Assembly (NCBI GenBank): GCA_023424585.1
Contig: JAFADT010000385.1
Location: forward strand, 1-9,662
Source of the DNA: Pseudomonadota bacterium
GTDB taxonomy: Bacteria > Myxococcota > Myxococcia > Myxococcales > Myxococcaceae
DNA length: 9,662 bases
Reading direction: 5' to 3'
Position numbers and translations under genes: made by a program. Positions 1-6,655 of the stretch are shown in pieces. The notes under the pieces are model-generated. The model saw only the letters and a list, made by a program, of their open reading frames with translations, was not told the origin of the DNA and made no database searches. Within the stretch, counting starts at the first letter, position 1. Each line of letters begins with the position of its first letter.

Positions 1-336
1 GAGCCGCCCCCGTCCGGCCTGCTGCCGCCCACGCCCGGCTTTCCCTGGGAGCACTACGCCCGCGAGGTGGCCCACTACGCGAGCACGTCCGCGCCGGTGC
101 CCGGCGAGCCCTCGCGGCTGTGGGTGGCCGCGCCGCTGGTGGAGGAGCTCCCCGGCACCGTGCGGCTGGATGACCCGGCCTGGCCCGCGCGCTTCGCGCT
201 GGAGCCCCGGGACGCGGCCCTGGTGGCGCGCTGCCGCGAGCCTGTCTCCGTCGCCACGCTGAAAGCGGAGGGCCTGTGGGACGCGGCGCGGGCGGCGCAC
301 TGGGTGCGCGAGGGGCTGCTCGTGTCCGGTGATTGA
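1..336 (+). CDS. C-terminal part of an unidentified protein (5' end outside window)
   Basis: The reading frame is open from base 1 to a TGA at 334-336 and encodes 111 residues, so the start lies upstream of the window. A GTG at 67 exists, but codons before it read on in the same frame and look equally coding (Pro-rich, then FPWEHYAREV), so 67 is not a likely start. The last ~50 residues alternate short helices and end in WVREGLLVSGD. This is the kind of helix-turn-helix/small winged-helix tail seen in PqqD-like peptide-binding domains and in many regulators, but the match is too general to assign a family. The stop overlaps the potential GTG (329) of the next gene and lies 34 bases before its preferred ATG, so the two are probably co-transcribed. 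Function unknown; a role linked to the neighbouring peptide/sugar locus is only a guess. Confidence 0.7.
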   Translation, partial: EPPPSGLLPPTPGFPWEHYAREVAHYASTSAPVPGEPSRLWVAAPLVEELPGTVRLDDPAWPARFALEPRDAALVARCREPVSVATLKAEGLWDAARAAHWVREGLLVSGD

Positions 337-370
337 CGGCCCGGGCGGCGAGCGGCTCTGCTCCCAGTCC

Positions 371-1237
371 ATGCCCGCGCGCCCCGTGCTGTCCATCGTC
401 ATCCCGTGGAAGGACCGCCCGGAGCTGGGCGTCACGCTGAAGCGCAACCGCCGCTTCTTCACCGCGCACCCCTACGAGGTGGTGGTCGTCAACTGCGGCG
501 GGAGCCCCGCGCTGTTCCGCGAAGGCCTCCACGCCGCGCGCTTCCCCGGCCTGCGCGGCGTGGAGCTGCCCGGCACGCCCTTCAACAAGTCGCTGGCCCT
601 CAACGTGGGCGCCTCCGACGCCCGCGCGGACTGCCTCTTCTTCCTGGACACGGACGTCGTGCTGAAGAGCGACTTCCTGGAGGCCGCGCGCGAGCGGCTG
701 GGCCGCAAGCACTTCGTCACCGTGGACCGCGTCTTCGAGTCCGAGCCCGCGCGCGAGCGGCGCGAGTCGAAGCTGCGGGAGCTGGCGTACGCGGTGCACT
801 TCGTGGATGAGCAGGGCCGCGAGGCCCGCGTGGAGACCAACCGCGTGCACCTGGGCGACGGCAGCCGCAGCGGCCCCGGCATGGTGCTCATGCGCCGCAA
901 GCACTTCGAGGCCGTGAACGGGATGAACTCGGACCTGGCCGGCTGGGGGTGGGAGGACCTGGACCTGCTGGTGCGCCTGCAGCTGGAGCTGGGCCTCACG
1001 CAGCGCAGGCACGGGGACGTGCTGCACCTCACCCACGGCGACGACCGGCGGGACCTGGCCGGCCAGACCCGCGCGCAGAGCGAGCATCTCAACCTGGCCC
1101 GCTGCATGGAGAGCTACCACCAGGGGCACTACTGGGGCACGCGCGTGGACGACGCGACCACCTGGAAGGCGCGCCAGGTGGCGGTGGCGCCCGCGCCCGT
1201 CAGAGGAAGCGCGGGTCGCCGCACAGCCGGCCCATGA
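371..1237 (+). CDS. GT-A fold glycosyltransferase (GT2/GT7-C-like)
   Basis: A 288-residue predicted cytosolic sugar transferase. It opens with VLSIVIPWKDRPEL (residues 6-19), the first beta strand of a GT-A nucleotide-sugar fold. The metal/nucleotide DTD motif follows at 93-95 (FFLDTDVVL). The acceptor-side signature GWGWEDLDLL at 191-200 is characteristic of the C-terminal domain shared by GT7/GT27 galactosyl- and GalNAc-transferases (Glyco_transf_7C) and many bacterial GT2 enzymes. HLTHGD (219-224) may supply the last metal ligand. ATG 371 was chosen because it starts right before the fold; GTG 329, which overlaps the preceding stop by 8 bases, would add 14 residues of poor character. Neither start has a clear Shine-Dalgarno. 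The 3' end overlaps the convergent isomerase gene by 38 bases, so the last ~12 residues (RGSAGRRTAGP) are read from isomerase antisense. Donor and acceptor cannot be read from sequence; the adjacent GDP-heptose genes suggest a heptose donor (inference). Confidence 0.9.
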   Translation: MPARPVLSIVIPWKDRPELGVTLKRNRRFFTAHPYEVVVVNCGGSPALFREGLHAARFPGLRGVELPGTPFNKSLALNVGASDARADCLFFLDTDVVLKSDFLEAARERLGRKHFVTVDRVFESEPARERRESKLRELAYAVHFVDEQGREARVETNRVHLGDGSRSGPGMVLMRRKHFEAVNGMNSDLAGWGWEDLDLLVRLQLELGLTQRRHGDVLHLTHGDDRRDLAGQTRAQSEHLNLARCMESYHQGHYWGTRVDDATTWKARQVAVAPAPVRGSAGRRTAGP

Positions 1238-1763
1238 CGACGTGGCCGAAGGACAGGTGCAGGTCCTCCACCAGCTGCATGTGGTGCTCGCGCACGTGCA
1301 CCGCGTGCTGCGCCAGGGGCTTGAGCTTCCCGCCGTCGAACCCGCAGATGCCCAGCGTGCGCGCGCCGTTCGCGTTCGCATAGGCAATGGCGTTGAGCAC
1401 GTTGGGCGAGTTGCCGCTGCCGGAGATGCCGATGACCAGGTCCCCGGGCCGCAGCAGGTTCTTCAGGGGCTCCTCGAAGACGGCCTCATAGGAGACGTCG
1501 TTCGCGTACGCCATCAGCAGGGGCAGGTTGTCGTTGAGGCACATGCAGCGCAGCCGCTTGCCGTCGCGCGCGCGAATGCTCTTGCTCCAGTCGGAGGCGT
1601 AGTGCGACGCGGTGGAGCCGCTGCCCCCGTTGCCGCAGGTGTAGACGGTGCCGTCGGCGCGCCAGGTGGCCTCCACCAGGTCCACCGCGCGCTCCACCTC
1701 GTCCAGGTCCAGCGCCTGGATGGCCTTCACCATCCGCTCGTAATAGCCACGGCTGAAGCTCAT
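1200..1763 (-). CDS. gmhA: Phosphoheptose (sedoheptulose 7-phosphate) isomerase, SIS domain
   Basis: A 187-residue cytosolic SIS-domain protein of normal GmhA length. GmhA converts sedoheptulose 7-phosphate to D-glycero-D-manno-heptose 7-phosphate, the first step to nucleotide-activated heptose. Visible motifs are the sugar-phosphate loop CGNGGSGSTASH (43-54), DNLPLLMAYANDVSYE (78-93), the second phosphate loop GISGSGNSPN (112-121) and VEDLHLSFGH (165-174). By-eye alignment with E. coli GmhA puts His54 on His61 and His174 on His180, but Asp58 falls on catalytic Glu65 and Glu166 on Gln172. This places it in a divergent SIS subgroup rather than among classical LPS GmhA. ATG 1763 overlaps the TGA of hddA as ATGA and has a purine-rich ribosome site (GGAGGGG, 1766-1772). 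It is the last gene of the operon. Other SIS isomerases are possible, but the HddA/GmhB/HddC neighbours make GmhA the best reading. Confidence 0.88.
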   Translation of the reverse strand: MSFSRGYYERMVKAIQALDLDEVERAVDLVEATWRADGTVYTCGNGGSGSTASHYASDWSKSIRARDGKRLRCMCLNDNLPLLMAYANDVSYEAVFEEPLKNLLRPGDLVIGISGSGNSPNVLNAIAYANANGARTLGICGFDGGKLKPLAQHAVHVREHHMQLVEDLHLSFGHVVMGRLCGDPRFL

Positions 1764-2755
1764 GTCCCCTCCCCCCTGCGCACCGGGGTGATGGCGCTGC
1801 CCCGGGGCTGGAGCCGCATGTCCACCCGCCGCAGCTCCGGCAGCGCCGCGGCGATGGCCGGGTGATGCTCCTCCGGCGCGTAGAACAACAGGAAGCCCCC
1901 GCCGCCCGCGCCCAGCAGCTTGCCGCCCTGGGCTCCGGCCCGGCGGGCGCGCGCGTACCAGTCATCGATGGTGGGCGAGCTCACCCCGTCGCGCAGCTCG
2001 CGCTTGAGGCGCCAGTTCTCGTCCAGGAGCGCCGCGAAGCCGTCCAGGTCCCCGCGCTCCAGGTCCCCCCGCATCCGCCGCGCCAGCGCCACCATGCGGC
2101 CGAGGGCCTCGCGCGTGTGGCGCTGGGACTGGATGGCCGCGTCCTGCCCGCGCAGCACCGACGCCGCCGGGCGGGTGATGCCCGTGTAGAAGGTGAGCAG
2201 GCGCGACTGGAGCGTGGCCAGCGTGGCGTCCGGGCACGCCACCGGGTGCACGCTGACGGTGTCGTCCGGGTGGAACTCGATGAAGTTCAGCCCTCCGAAC
2301 GCCGCGGCGTACGGGTCCTGCTTCCCGATGGGCTCTCCCAGCCGCTCCAGCTCCACGTGGCAGCTCCACCGGGCCAGCGTCGCCGCGTCCACGGCGCGCC
2401 CCTGGTGCGCCGCCACCGCGTGCAGCAGCGCCACCGTGAAGCTGCTGGAGGACCCCAGCCCCGTGCCCTGCGCCGGCACGTCCGACATGGAGACGATGTC
2501 CAGCCCGCCCCGGACCTCCAGGAGGCGCAGCACCTCGCGGGTGAGCGGGTGCTTCAGCGCGTCCGTGCTGGCCGCCACCTCCGTGAAGCCGCCGCCCAGC
2601 CGCAGCGACCCGTCGAAGGTGGCGTGCACCGCGACGTACACATACTTGTCGATGGTGGCGGACACCACCGCGCCACCGTGCTCGCGGGAATAGGAGGGCA
2701 GGTCGCTGCCGCCCCCCACGAAGCTCATCCGCAGGGGCGCGGAGGCCAGGATCAT
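1760..2755 (-). CDS. hddA: D-glycero-alpha-D-manno-heptose 7-phosphate kinase-like GHMP kinase
   Basis: A 331-residue GHMP-family kinase. HddA enzymes phosphorylate C1 of D-glycero-D-manno-heptose 7-phosphate with ATP, giving the alpha-1,7-bisphosphate of the GDP-heptose branch. The N-terminus has APLRMSFVGGGSDLPSY (6-22), the substrate-end motif shared by HddA and fucokinase-like members. The ATP loop QGTGLGSSSSFTVALL lies at 96-111. GKQDPYAAAFGG (144-155) carries the conserved Asp of the active site, and the C-terminal GHMP glycine motif GGKLLGAGGGGFLLFY is at 277-292. Length is normal and no motif is missing. ATG 2755 overlaps the upstream TGA as ATGA and has GGAGGG six bases before it (2762-2767). 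The 3' end overlaps gmhA in the same way, so the three sugar genes are translationally coupled. A different sugar-phosphate substrate cannot be ruled out, but the GmhA and GmhB/HddC partners fit the heptose pathway closely. Confidence 0.9.
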   Translation of the reverse strand: MILASAPLRMSFVGGGSDLPSYSREHGGAVVSATIDKYVYVAVHATFDGSLRLGGGFTEVAASTDALKHPLTREVLRLLEVRGGLDIVSMSDVPAQGTGLGSSSSFTVALLHAVAAHQGRAVDAATLARWSCHVELERLGEPIGKQDPYAAAFGGLNFIEFHPDDTVSVHPVACPDATLATLQSRLLTFYTGITRPAASVLRGQDAAIQSQRHTREALGRMVALARRMRGDLERGDLDGFAALLDENWRLKRELRDGVSSPTIDDWYARARRAGAQGGKLLGAGGGGFLLFYAPEEHHPAIAAALPELRRVDMRLQPRGSAITPVRRGEGT

Positions 2756-4641
2756 ACCGCGCCCTCCAGCACCACGTCCGCGCGGGCGCGCGTGGAGCGC
2801 ACCAGCGGGTGCTCGCCCTCCTCCCGCGCCGCGTACAGCGCCCGGGCGGCGGCCTCATCCTGGCCGCGCCAGCGCCGGTCCTTCACGAAGCGCTCGCGCC
2901 GCGCCTCCTCGGGCGCCTCCACGTACAGCTTCAAGTCCAGCCGGGGCAGCAGGCCCGGCACGTCCAGCGCGGGCACGCCCTCCACGATGAGCACCTCGTC
3001 CGGGGACAGGGCCAGCGTGTCGCCGTTCTCGTGGCGCGTGCGCGTGGCGCGGTCATACCAGGGCAGGCGCAGCCGCTCGCCCGCGCGCAGCCGGTCCAGC
3101 GCGTCCTGGATGGCCTCGTAGTCGAAGCTGTCCGACAGCCCCCCGGAGCGCCGCGCGCCCACCGAGCGGATCCAGTTGTCCAGCGACACCAGCGCCGCGG
3201 GCTGTCCGCGCGCGCGCAGCAGCTCCCGCAGCACCGTGGACGCGGTGCTCTTGCCCGCGTGCGCCAGGCCCCCCACGCCCACCCAGTCCCCGGGGCGCAG
3301 CCTGGCGGCCAGCGGGGCCAGGCGCGCGGACAGCGCCGCGTGGCCCTCCAGGATGAAGTCCACCGCCTCGCCCAGCGACAGGAAGACGTAGTCCGGACGG
3401 TCGCCGAAGCGCGCGTCGCCGCCGGCCTCGCCCGTGCGCACCAGCACCGAGCGCAGCCCCGCCGCGTGCGCGGTCCGCACGTCCCCCGTGGTGTCTCCCA
3501 CCAGCCACGACTCGCGCAGGTCCAGGTGCAGCTCGCGCGCGGCCCGCTCCACCAGGGCCACGCCCGGCTTGCGGCAGGCGCATGGCCCCTTCAGCTCCGG
3601 CCGCTCGCCGGGGAAGCCCGCGTCCGGGTGGTGGGGACAGACGTAGAGCCGGTCCAGGTACGCGCCCTGCTGGCCCAGGAGCGACTCCAGCCGCGCGTGG
3701 ATGCGGCGCAGCTCCGCGTCCGAGCACTCGCCCCGCGCCACCACCGGCTGGTTGGTGACGAGCGCCGTGCGCAGGCCGGCCTGGTTGAGCCTGCGCACCG
3801 CCGCGCCCACGCCGTCCAGCAGCTCCAGGTCCTCCGCGCGCTTCAGGTGGCCCACGTGGCGGTTGAGCGTGCCGTCGCGGTCCAGCAGCACGCCGGGCCG
3901 GGGCGCGCCGAGCGAGCTGCGCGCGGGCCGCCCGGACTCGAAGTCCGCGGTGACGCGGGCATGGCGCTCGGGCGTGCCCATGTCCTTGATGTACTCCGGG
4001 CTGCGGTAGCCCATGAGCCGCGTGCCGCGCGCCAGCAGCTCCGGGAAGACGTCCCGCGCCAGGTCCGCCTTCCGGGGAGAGAGCGCCTCCAGCGCCCGGC
4101 GCTCCACGACGTAGAGCGCGGCGTTGGCCAGGTTGGGCAGGGGCGTCCCGGCGGGGTGCGGATGCGGGTGGAAGGCCACCACCTGGTCCGCTTCGTCCAC
4201 CTCCACCAGGTCCGAGTCGTGGGGGTGGTCATTGGGGTGCAGGAACAGCGTCAGCGCCGCATCCGCCGCCTGGTGCCACGTCCACAGCCGCGCCAGGTCC
4301 ACGTCCAGCAGCGTGTCGCCGTAGAGGACGGCGAAGCGCTCCGCCAGCTGGGGCAGCGCGTGCAGCAGCGCCCCCGCCGTGCCCAGCGGCCGTACGTCGC
4401 GCAGACAGCGCAGCCGCAGGCCCAGCGACGCGCCGTCGCCGAAGTGCGCCTCGATGACGTCCGCCCCGTGGCCCACGAGCAGCACCGCGTCGGTGAACCC
4501 GTGGCGCGCGCCCAGCTCCAGCTGGTGCTGGAGCAGCGGCTTGCCCCCGAACGGCGCCATCACCTTGGGCAGGCCGCCCAGGTGCGCGCCCATGCGGGAG
4601 CCCTGGCCCCCGGCGAGGATGACGAGCTGCTTCATGCTCAT
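2752..4641 (-). CDS. hddC-gmhB: Trifunctional fusion: heptose-1-P nucleotidyltransferase / GmhB phosphatase / uridine-kinase-like P-loop kinase
   Basis: A 629-residue protein with three enzyme domains. Domain 1 (1-235) is a sugar-phosphate nucleotidyltransferase of HddC/GlmU-N type: LAGGQGSRMG (9-18), LPKVMAPFGGKPL (24-36) and the metal site YGDTLLDVDL (107-116). In the heptose route it would add GMP to heptose 1-phosphate. Domain 2 (about 248-430) is a HAD phosphatase of GmhB type: DRDGT (254-258), VTNQ (295-298), Lys358 region of CRKPG, GDTTGDV (382-388), plus the GmhB zinc-loop set Cys335, His337, Cys354, Cys356. It removes the 7-phosphate. Domain 3 (about 445-629) matches uridine kinase/phosphoribulokinase: Walker A GGLAHAGKST (457-466), SLDNW (486-490), FDYEAIQDAL (506-515), PWYDRATRTR (527-536), VEGVPAL (553-559) and the lid RFVKDRRWRG (584-593). 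Its substrate is unknown. ATG 4641 was preferred because it overlaps the upstream TGA as ATGA; ATG 4635 (MKQLVILAGG) is nearly as good. A fusion of the two heptose steps is understandable; the third domain is the odd part. Confidence 0.9.
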   Translation of the reverse strand: MSMKQLVILAGGQGSRMGAHLGGLPKVMAPFGGKPLLQHQLELGARHGFTDAVLLVGHGADVIEAHFGDGASLGLRLRCLRDVRPLGTAGALLHALPQLAERFAVLYGDTLLDVDLARLWTWHQAADAALTLFLHPNDHPHDSDLVEVDEADQVVAFHPHPHPAGTPLPNLANAALYVVERRALEALSPRKADLARDVFPELLARGTRLMGYRSPEYIKDMGTPERHARVTADFESGRPARSSLGAPRPGVLLDRDGTLNRHVGHLKRAEDLELLDGVGAAVRRLNQAGLRTALVTNQPVVARGECSDAELRRIHARLESLLGQQGAYLDRLYVCPHHPDAGFPGERPELKGPCACRKPGVALVERAARELHLDLRESWLVGDTTGDVRTAHAAGLRSVLVRTGEAGGDARFGDRPDYVFLSLGEAVDFILEGHAALSARLAPLAARLRPGDWVGVGGLAHAGKSTASTVLRELLRARGQPAALVSLDNWIRSVGARRSGGLSDSFDYEAIQDALDRLRAGERLRLPWYDRATRTRHENGDTLALSPDEVLIVEGVPALDVPGLLPRLDLKLYVEAPEEARRERFVKDRRWRGQDEAAARALYAAREEGEHPLVRSTRARADVVLEGAV

Positions 4642-6338
4642 CGCGCCGGAGGGACGACCGGAGAGGACGCCGGCGTGGCCAGCGGCAGGGCCCACGGGGC
4701 GACGGGGACGGACAGGCCACTGGCCGCCGCGTCCAGGTCCGCGAAGGTCTCCTCCACCAGCGTCTGGATGCCCGAGGCCACGCGCTCCACCGGCGTCCCC
4801 GCCGGGAAGAGCACGCGCAGCCGGCCGCGCCCGCGCGACCAGCCCCCATCCCACGTCACCTCCAGCCCGGGGAAGCGGCCCGCCACCCGCTCCCGCAGCG
4901 CCTGCACGCGCGGCCCCAGCGGGCGCACGGCGTCGCTCTCCAGATGGATTTCAGCGCCCACATCCCCGCCATAGTCCAACAGCTCGTAGTGGAAGGCGCG
5001 CGGCCAGGACGGCGGCGCCATGCGGCGGAAGTGCGGGAAGCCGCCCCGGGCCTTCAGGTGCGCGCTCGCGCCCTGGGAGTAGCGCGCGACGATGGCCTCG
5101 AACTCCGGCCGGCCCCCGGCCGGCGGCGGCGCCAGCGTGTAGAGGCCCTCGCCCGTGGGCGCGGGGCCCGCGGCGTCCAGCGACACGCCCGCGGGCAGCG
5201 GGGGCAGGCAGTCGAAGTCCACCGTGTAGCGCGCGAAGTCCGCGGGGGTGAGCGCGCGCCCCCCGGCGCGGGCCCGGTCCACCTCCAGCAGCAGCGTGAT
5301 GGCGCGGCGGTAGTGGCCGAAGTGCAGGAAGCACTCCGCGAACACCGTGTGCGGCAGGAAGCGCGGGAAGGTGTGGTTGAGGCGGTTGGCCACGAACGCC
5401 ATCGCGCTCCAGGTCTCCTGGGGAATGGGGAAGCCCGCCACGTGCGCCAGCGTCGCCAGCTCGATGAGGTGGCCCACGTAGTAGCAGTGGTTCTCCAGCG
5501 GCGAGTCGATGAGCAGCGACTCACGCAGCTGGTGCAGGAGCGTCCCCGGGCCGCCCTTCTCCCCCCGGGCCGCCAGCAGGTCCACCTGCTCCAGCGCCGC
5601 GCCCAGCACGAAGAGGATGTCCAGCTGCCCCTCCAGGAAGCCTTGCGCGTCCTTCCGGAAGCGCTCCATGCCCCGGATGTTCGCCGCCGCCGCGCAGAGC
5701 CCCTCGGTCAGGTGCACCTTGCGGCAGACCTCGAAGCCGCCATGGTGGTGCGCGTCCACAGCGCGCTCCATCAGCGCCGTCACGTCACACACGTCCGCGC
5801 CCATGAGGAACGGCGCGGTGTCCGCGCGCGGCTCCGGCTCCAGCGCGGCCAGCGCGTAGAGCAGGTGCCCCAGCTCGATGCCGTCCGTCACGTTGAGCTG
5901 ACGGCTGTTGAGCGCGATGTCCTTGAACGACGCCCGCACGCCCGGCAGCGGATGCAGCGGATCCACGCCCGCCATCACCGTGTTCGCGATGGCCTGCCAC
6001 GGGTGGAACTCGCCTTCCGGGTCGCGCTGGAGGATGTAGGGGCGGCCTGCCTCGTCGCGGTGGACGAACGGCTCCAGGTGCTCCAGCAGGGGCCGCCCGT
6101 CCAGGCGCGCGTTGCCCCAGCCATTGAGCAGGTGGCAGGTGTGCGGCAGCGAGTCTCGCTCCAGGATGGCGCGCACGTGCCGGCCCATCATGTGCGCGAG
6201 CAGGTCCGCGGCCAGCGTCGCCGCGCCCACGTCCAGCGCCTGGGGCTCGCGGCGCATCCGCTCCCGGAACGCGCCGGTCGCGGCCTCCTCGGCGGGGGAC
6301 AGGTCGAAGGGCCACCAGAAGCGATTGTCGTCGGACAC
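4638..6338 (-). CDS. Unrecognised 566-residue, His-rich, largely helical protein
   Basis: I do not recognise the family. From GTG 6338 the protein has 566 residues and begins SDDNRFWWPFDLSPAEEAA. Residues ~15-355 look mainly alpha-helical, with aligned His/Cys pairs: HTCHLLNGWGNAR (66-78), DAHHHGGFEVC (195-205), NHCYYVGH (283-290), NHTF (321-324), HTVFAECFLHFGH (330-342). This could be an alpha/alpha-barrel or a repeat scaffold with a metal site (inference). A Pro/Gly-rich linker (378-410) leads to a second, alpha/beta-looking domain (about 445-540: FHYELLDYGG, GAEIHLES, GLEVTWDGGW, RGRLRVLF) and a Pro/Val-rich tail. No signal peptide or membrane span is seen. The frame stays open up to 6542, but the extra N-terminal sequence overlaps the peptide gene and looks non-coding. 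GTG 6338 lacks a clear Shine-Dalgarno, so the start is uncertain. Its place directly behind the candidate precursor and coupled (ATGA) to the sugar fusion gene suggests a maturation or glycosylation role. Confidence 0.8.
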   Translation of the reverse strand: MSDDNRFWWPFDLSPAEEAATGAFRERMRREPQALDVGAATLAADLLAHMMGRHVRAILERDSLPHTCHLLNGWGNARLDGRPLLEHLEPFVHRDEAGRPYILQRDPEGEFHPWQAIANTVMAGVDPLHPLPGVRASFKDIALNSRQLNVTDGIELGHLLYALAALEPEPRADTAPFLMGADVCDVTALMERAVDAHHHGGFEVCRKVHLTEGLCAAAANIRGMERFRKDAQGFLEGQLDILFVLGAALEQVDLLAARGEKGGPGTLLHQLRESLLIDSPLENHCYYVGHLIELATLAHVAGFPIPQETWSAMAFVANRLNHTFPRFLPHTVFAECFLHFGHYRRAITLLLEVDRARAGGRALTPADFARYTVDFDCLPPLPAGVSLDAAGPAPTGEGLYTLAPPPAGGRPEFEAIVARYSQGASAHLKARGGFPHFRRMAPPSWPRAFHYELLDYGGDVGAEIHLESDAVRPLGPRVQALRERVAGRFPGLEVTWDGGWSRGRGRLRVLFPAGTPVERVASGIQTLVEETFADLDAAASGLSVPVAPWALPLATPASSPVVPPAR

Positions 6339-6430
6339 GGGAGAAGGCCTGGGCAAAGGGGAGGCGAAGGGACGGCGTGGGGCGAGGGCACGGCGGAGGG
6401 AACACCCCCGGCAAAGCCAGACATGAAAGC

Positions 6431-6464
6431 GTCCGCTCCCCGGGGGCATTCCCTGACGGCGGAC
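6431..6464 (-). other. Imperfect stem-loop just after the peptide gene
   Basis: The six-base arms GTCCGC (6431-6436) and GCGGAC (6459-6464) are perfect complements and enclose a GC-rich interior that can pair further (GGG/CCC). The structure begins at the last base of the peptide's stop codon and lies about 90 bases before the next gene of the operon. On the - strand it is followed by GCTTTCATG, not a U-run, so it is not a standard intrinsic terminator. A 3'-stabilising or attenuating hairpin that would let the peptide be made in excess of its enzymes is plausible. In DNA this GC-rich, a six-base dyad can also arise by chance. Confidence 0.3.
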
Positions 6465-6646
6465 TACTTGGGGGCGACGACCGGACCCGTGGTCGTGTCC
6501 TTCGGCGGCGTCGTGGGCTCCACGCAGCAGCCCTGCGTGCAACAGCCGGGGATGAGGATCACACCGCCCGTGGTCTTGGACAGGTCCTCGCGGCTCAGCT
6601 TCCGGCCCGGGGTACGGCCCTGGAACTTCTCGTTGTTGTCGCTCAT
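6464..6646 (-). CDS. Candidate RiPP/bacteriocin-like precursor peptide with Gly-Gly leader and CC-x3-CC core
   Basis: A 60-residue peptide. The N-terminal ~28 residues are charged and hydrophilic (MSDNNEKF, then RKLSREDLSKTTGG at 15-28). The LSREDLSK..GG pattern resembles the double-glycine leaders of class II bacteriocins and lanthipeptides, in which conserved hydrophobic/acidic positions precede a Gly-Gly cut site. The putative core (29-60) opens VILIPG, then has the symmetrical CCTQGCC (35-41) and ends in a Thr/Pro-rich tail (TTPPKDTTTGP, 45-55). The four Cys could form disulfides, thioethers or S-glycosides. The Thr-rich tail would suit O-glycosylation. Support that the gene is real: a near-perfect Shine-Dalgarno AAAGGAGG nine bases before ATG 6646, a promoter-like region upstream, and first position in a heptose-biosynthesis operon. 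No modification enzyme of a known RiPP class and no C39 peptidase/ABC exporter is in the window, so the class is undetermined. It could instead be a small secreted Cys-rich protein. Confidence 0.75.
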   Translation of the reverse strand: MSDNNEKFQGRTPGRKLSREDLSKTTGGVILIPGCCTQGCCVEPTTPPKDTTTGPVVAPK

Positions 6647-6655
6647 GTGAATGCG

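Noticed and set aside
1862..3121. Open frame on the + strand opposite hddA
   Set aside because: Compositionally an antisense shadow; it crosses the hddA/fusion boundary, and all conserved GHMP motifs are on the - strand.
2809..4974. Long open frame on the + strand opposite the trifunctional enzyme
   Set aside because: Its translation is a low-complexity run of Arg, Ala, Gln, Val and Pro typical of antisense frames in GC-rich DNA. The - strand carries clear enzyme motifs throughout.
6188..6424. A second small peptide starting MSGFAGGVPSAV on the - strand after the first
   Set aside because: It overlaps the start of the 566-residue gene, is Pro/Ala/Ser low-complexity, has no ribosome site, and lacks the leader pattern of the 60-residue peptide.
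6339..6542. N-terminal extension of the 566-residue protein by up to 68 residues
   Set aside because: It would overlap the peptide gene, and the added residues are Arg/Pro-rich without pattern. The SDDNRFWWPF start at 6338 looks like a true N-terminus, though without a clear ribosome site.
4944..6650. Long open frame on the + strand opposite the 566-residue protein and the peptide
   Set aside because: It is rich in Arg, His, Val and Gln without domain motifs and has no ribosome site. It covers two better-supported - strand genes and their junction.
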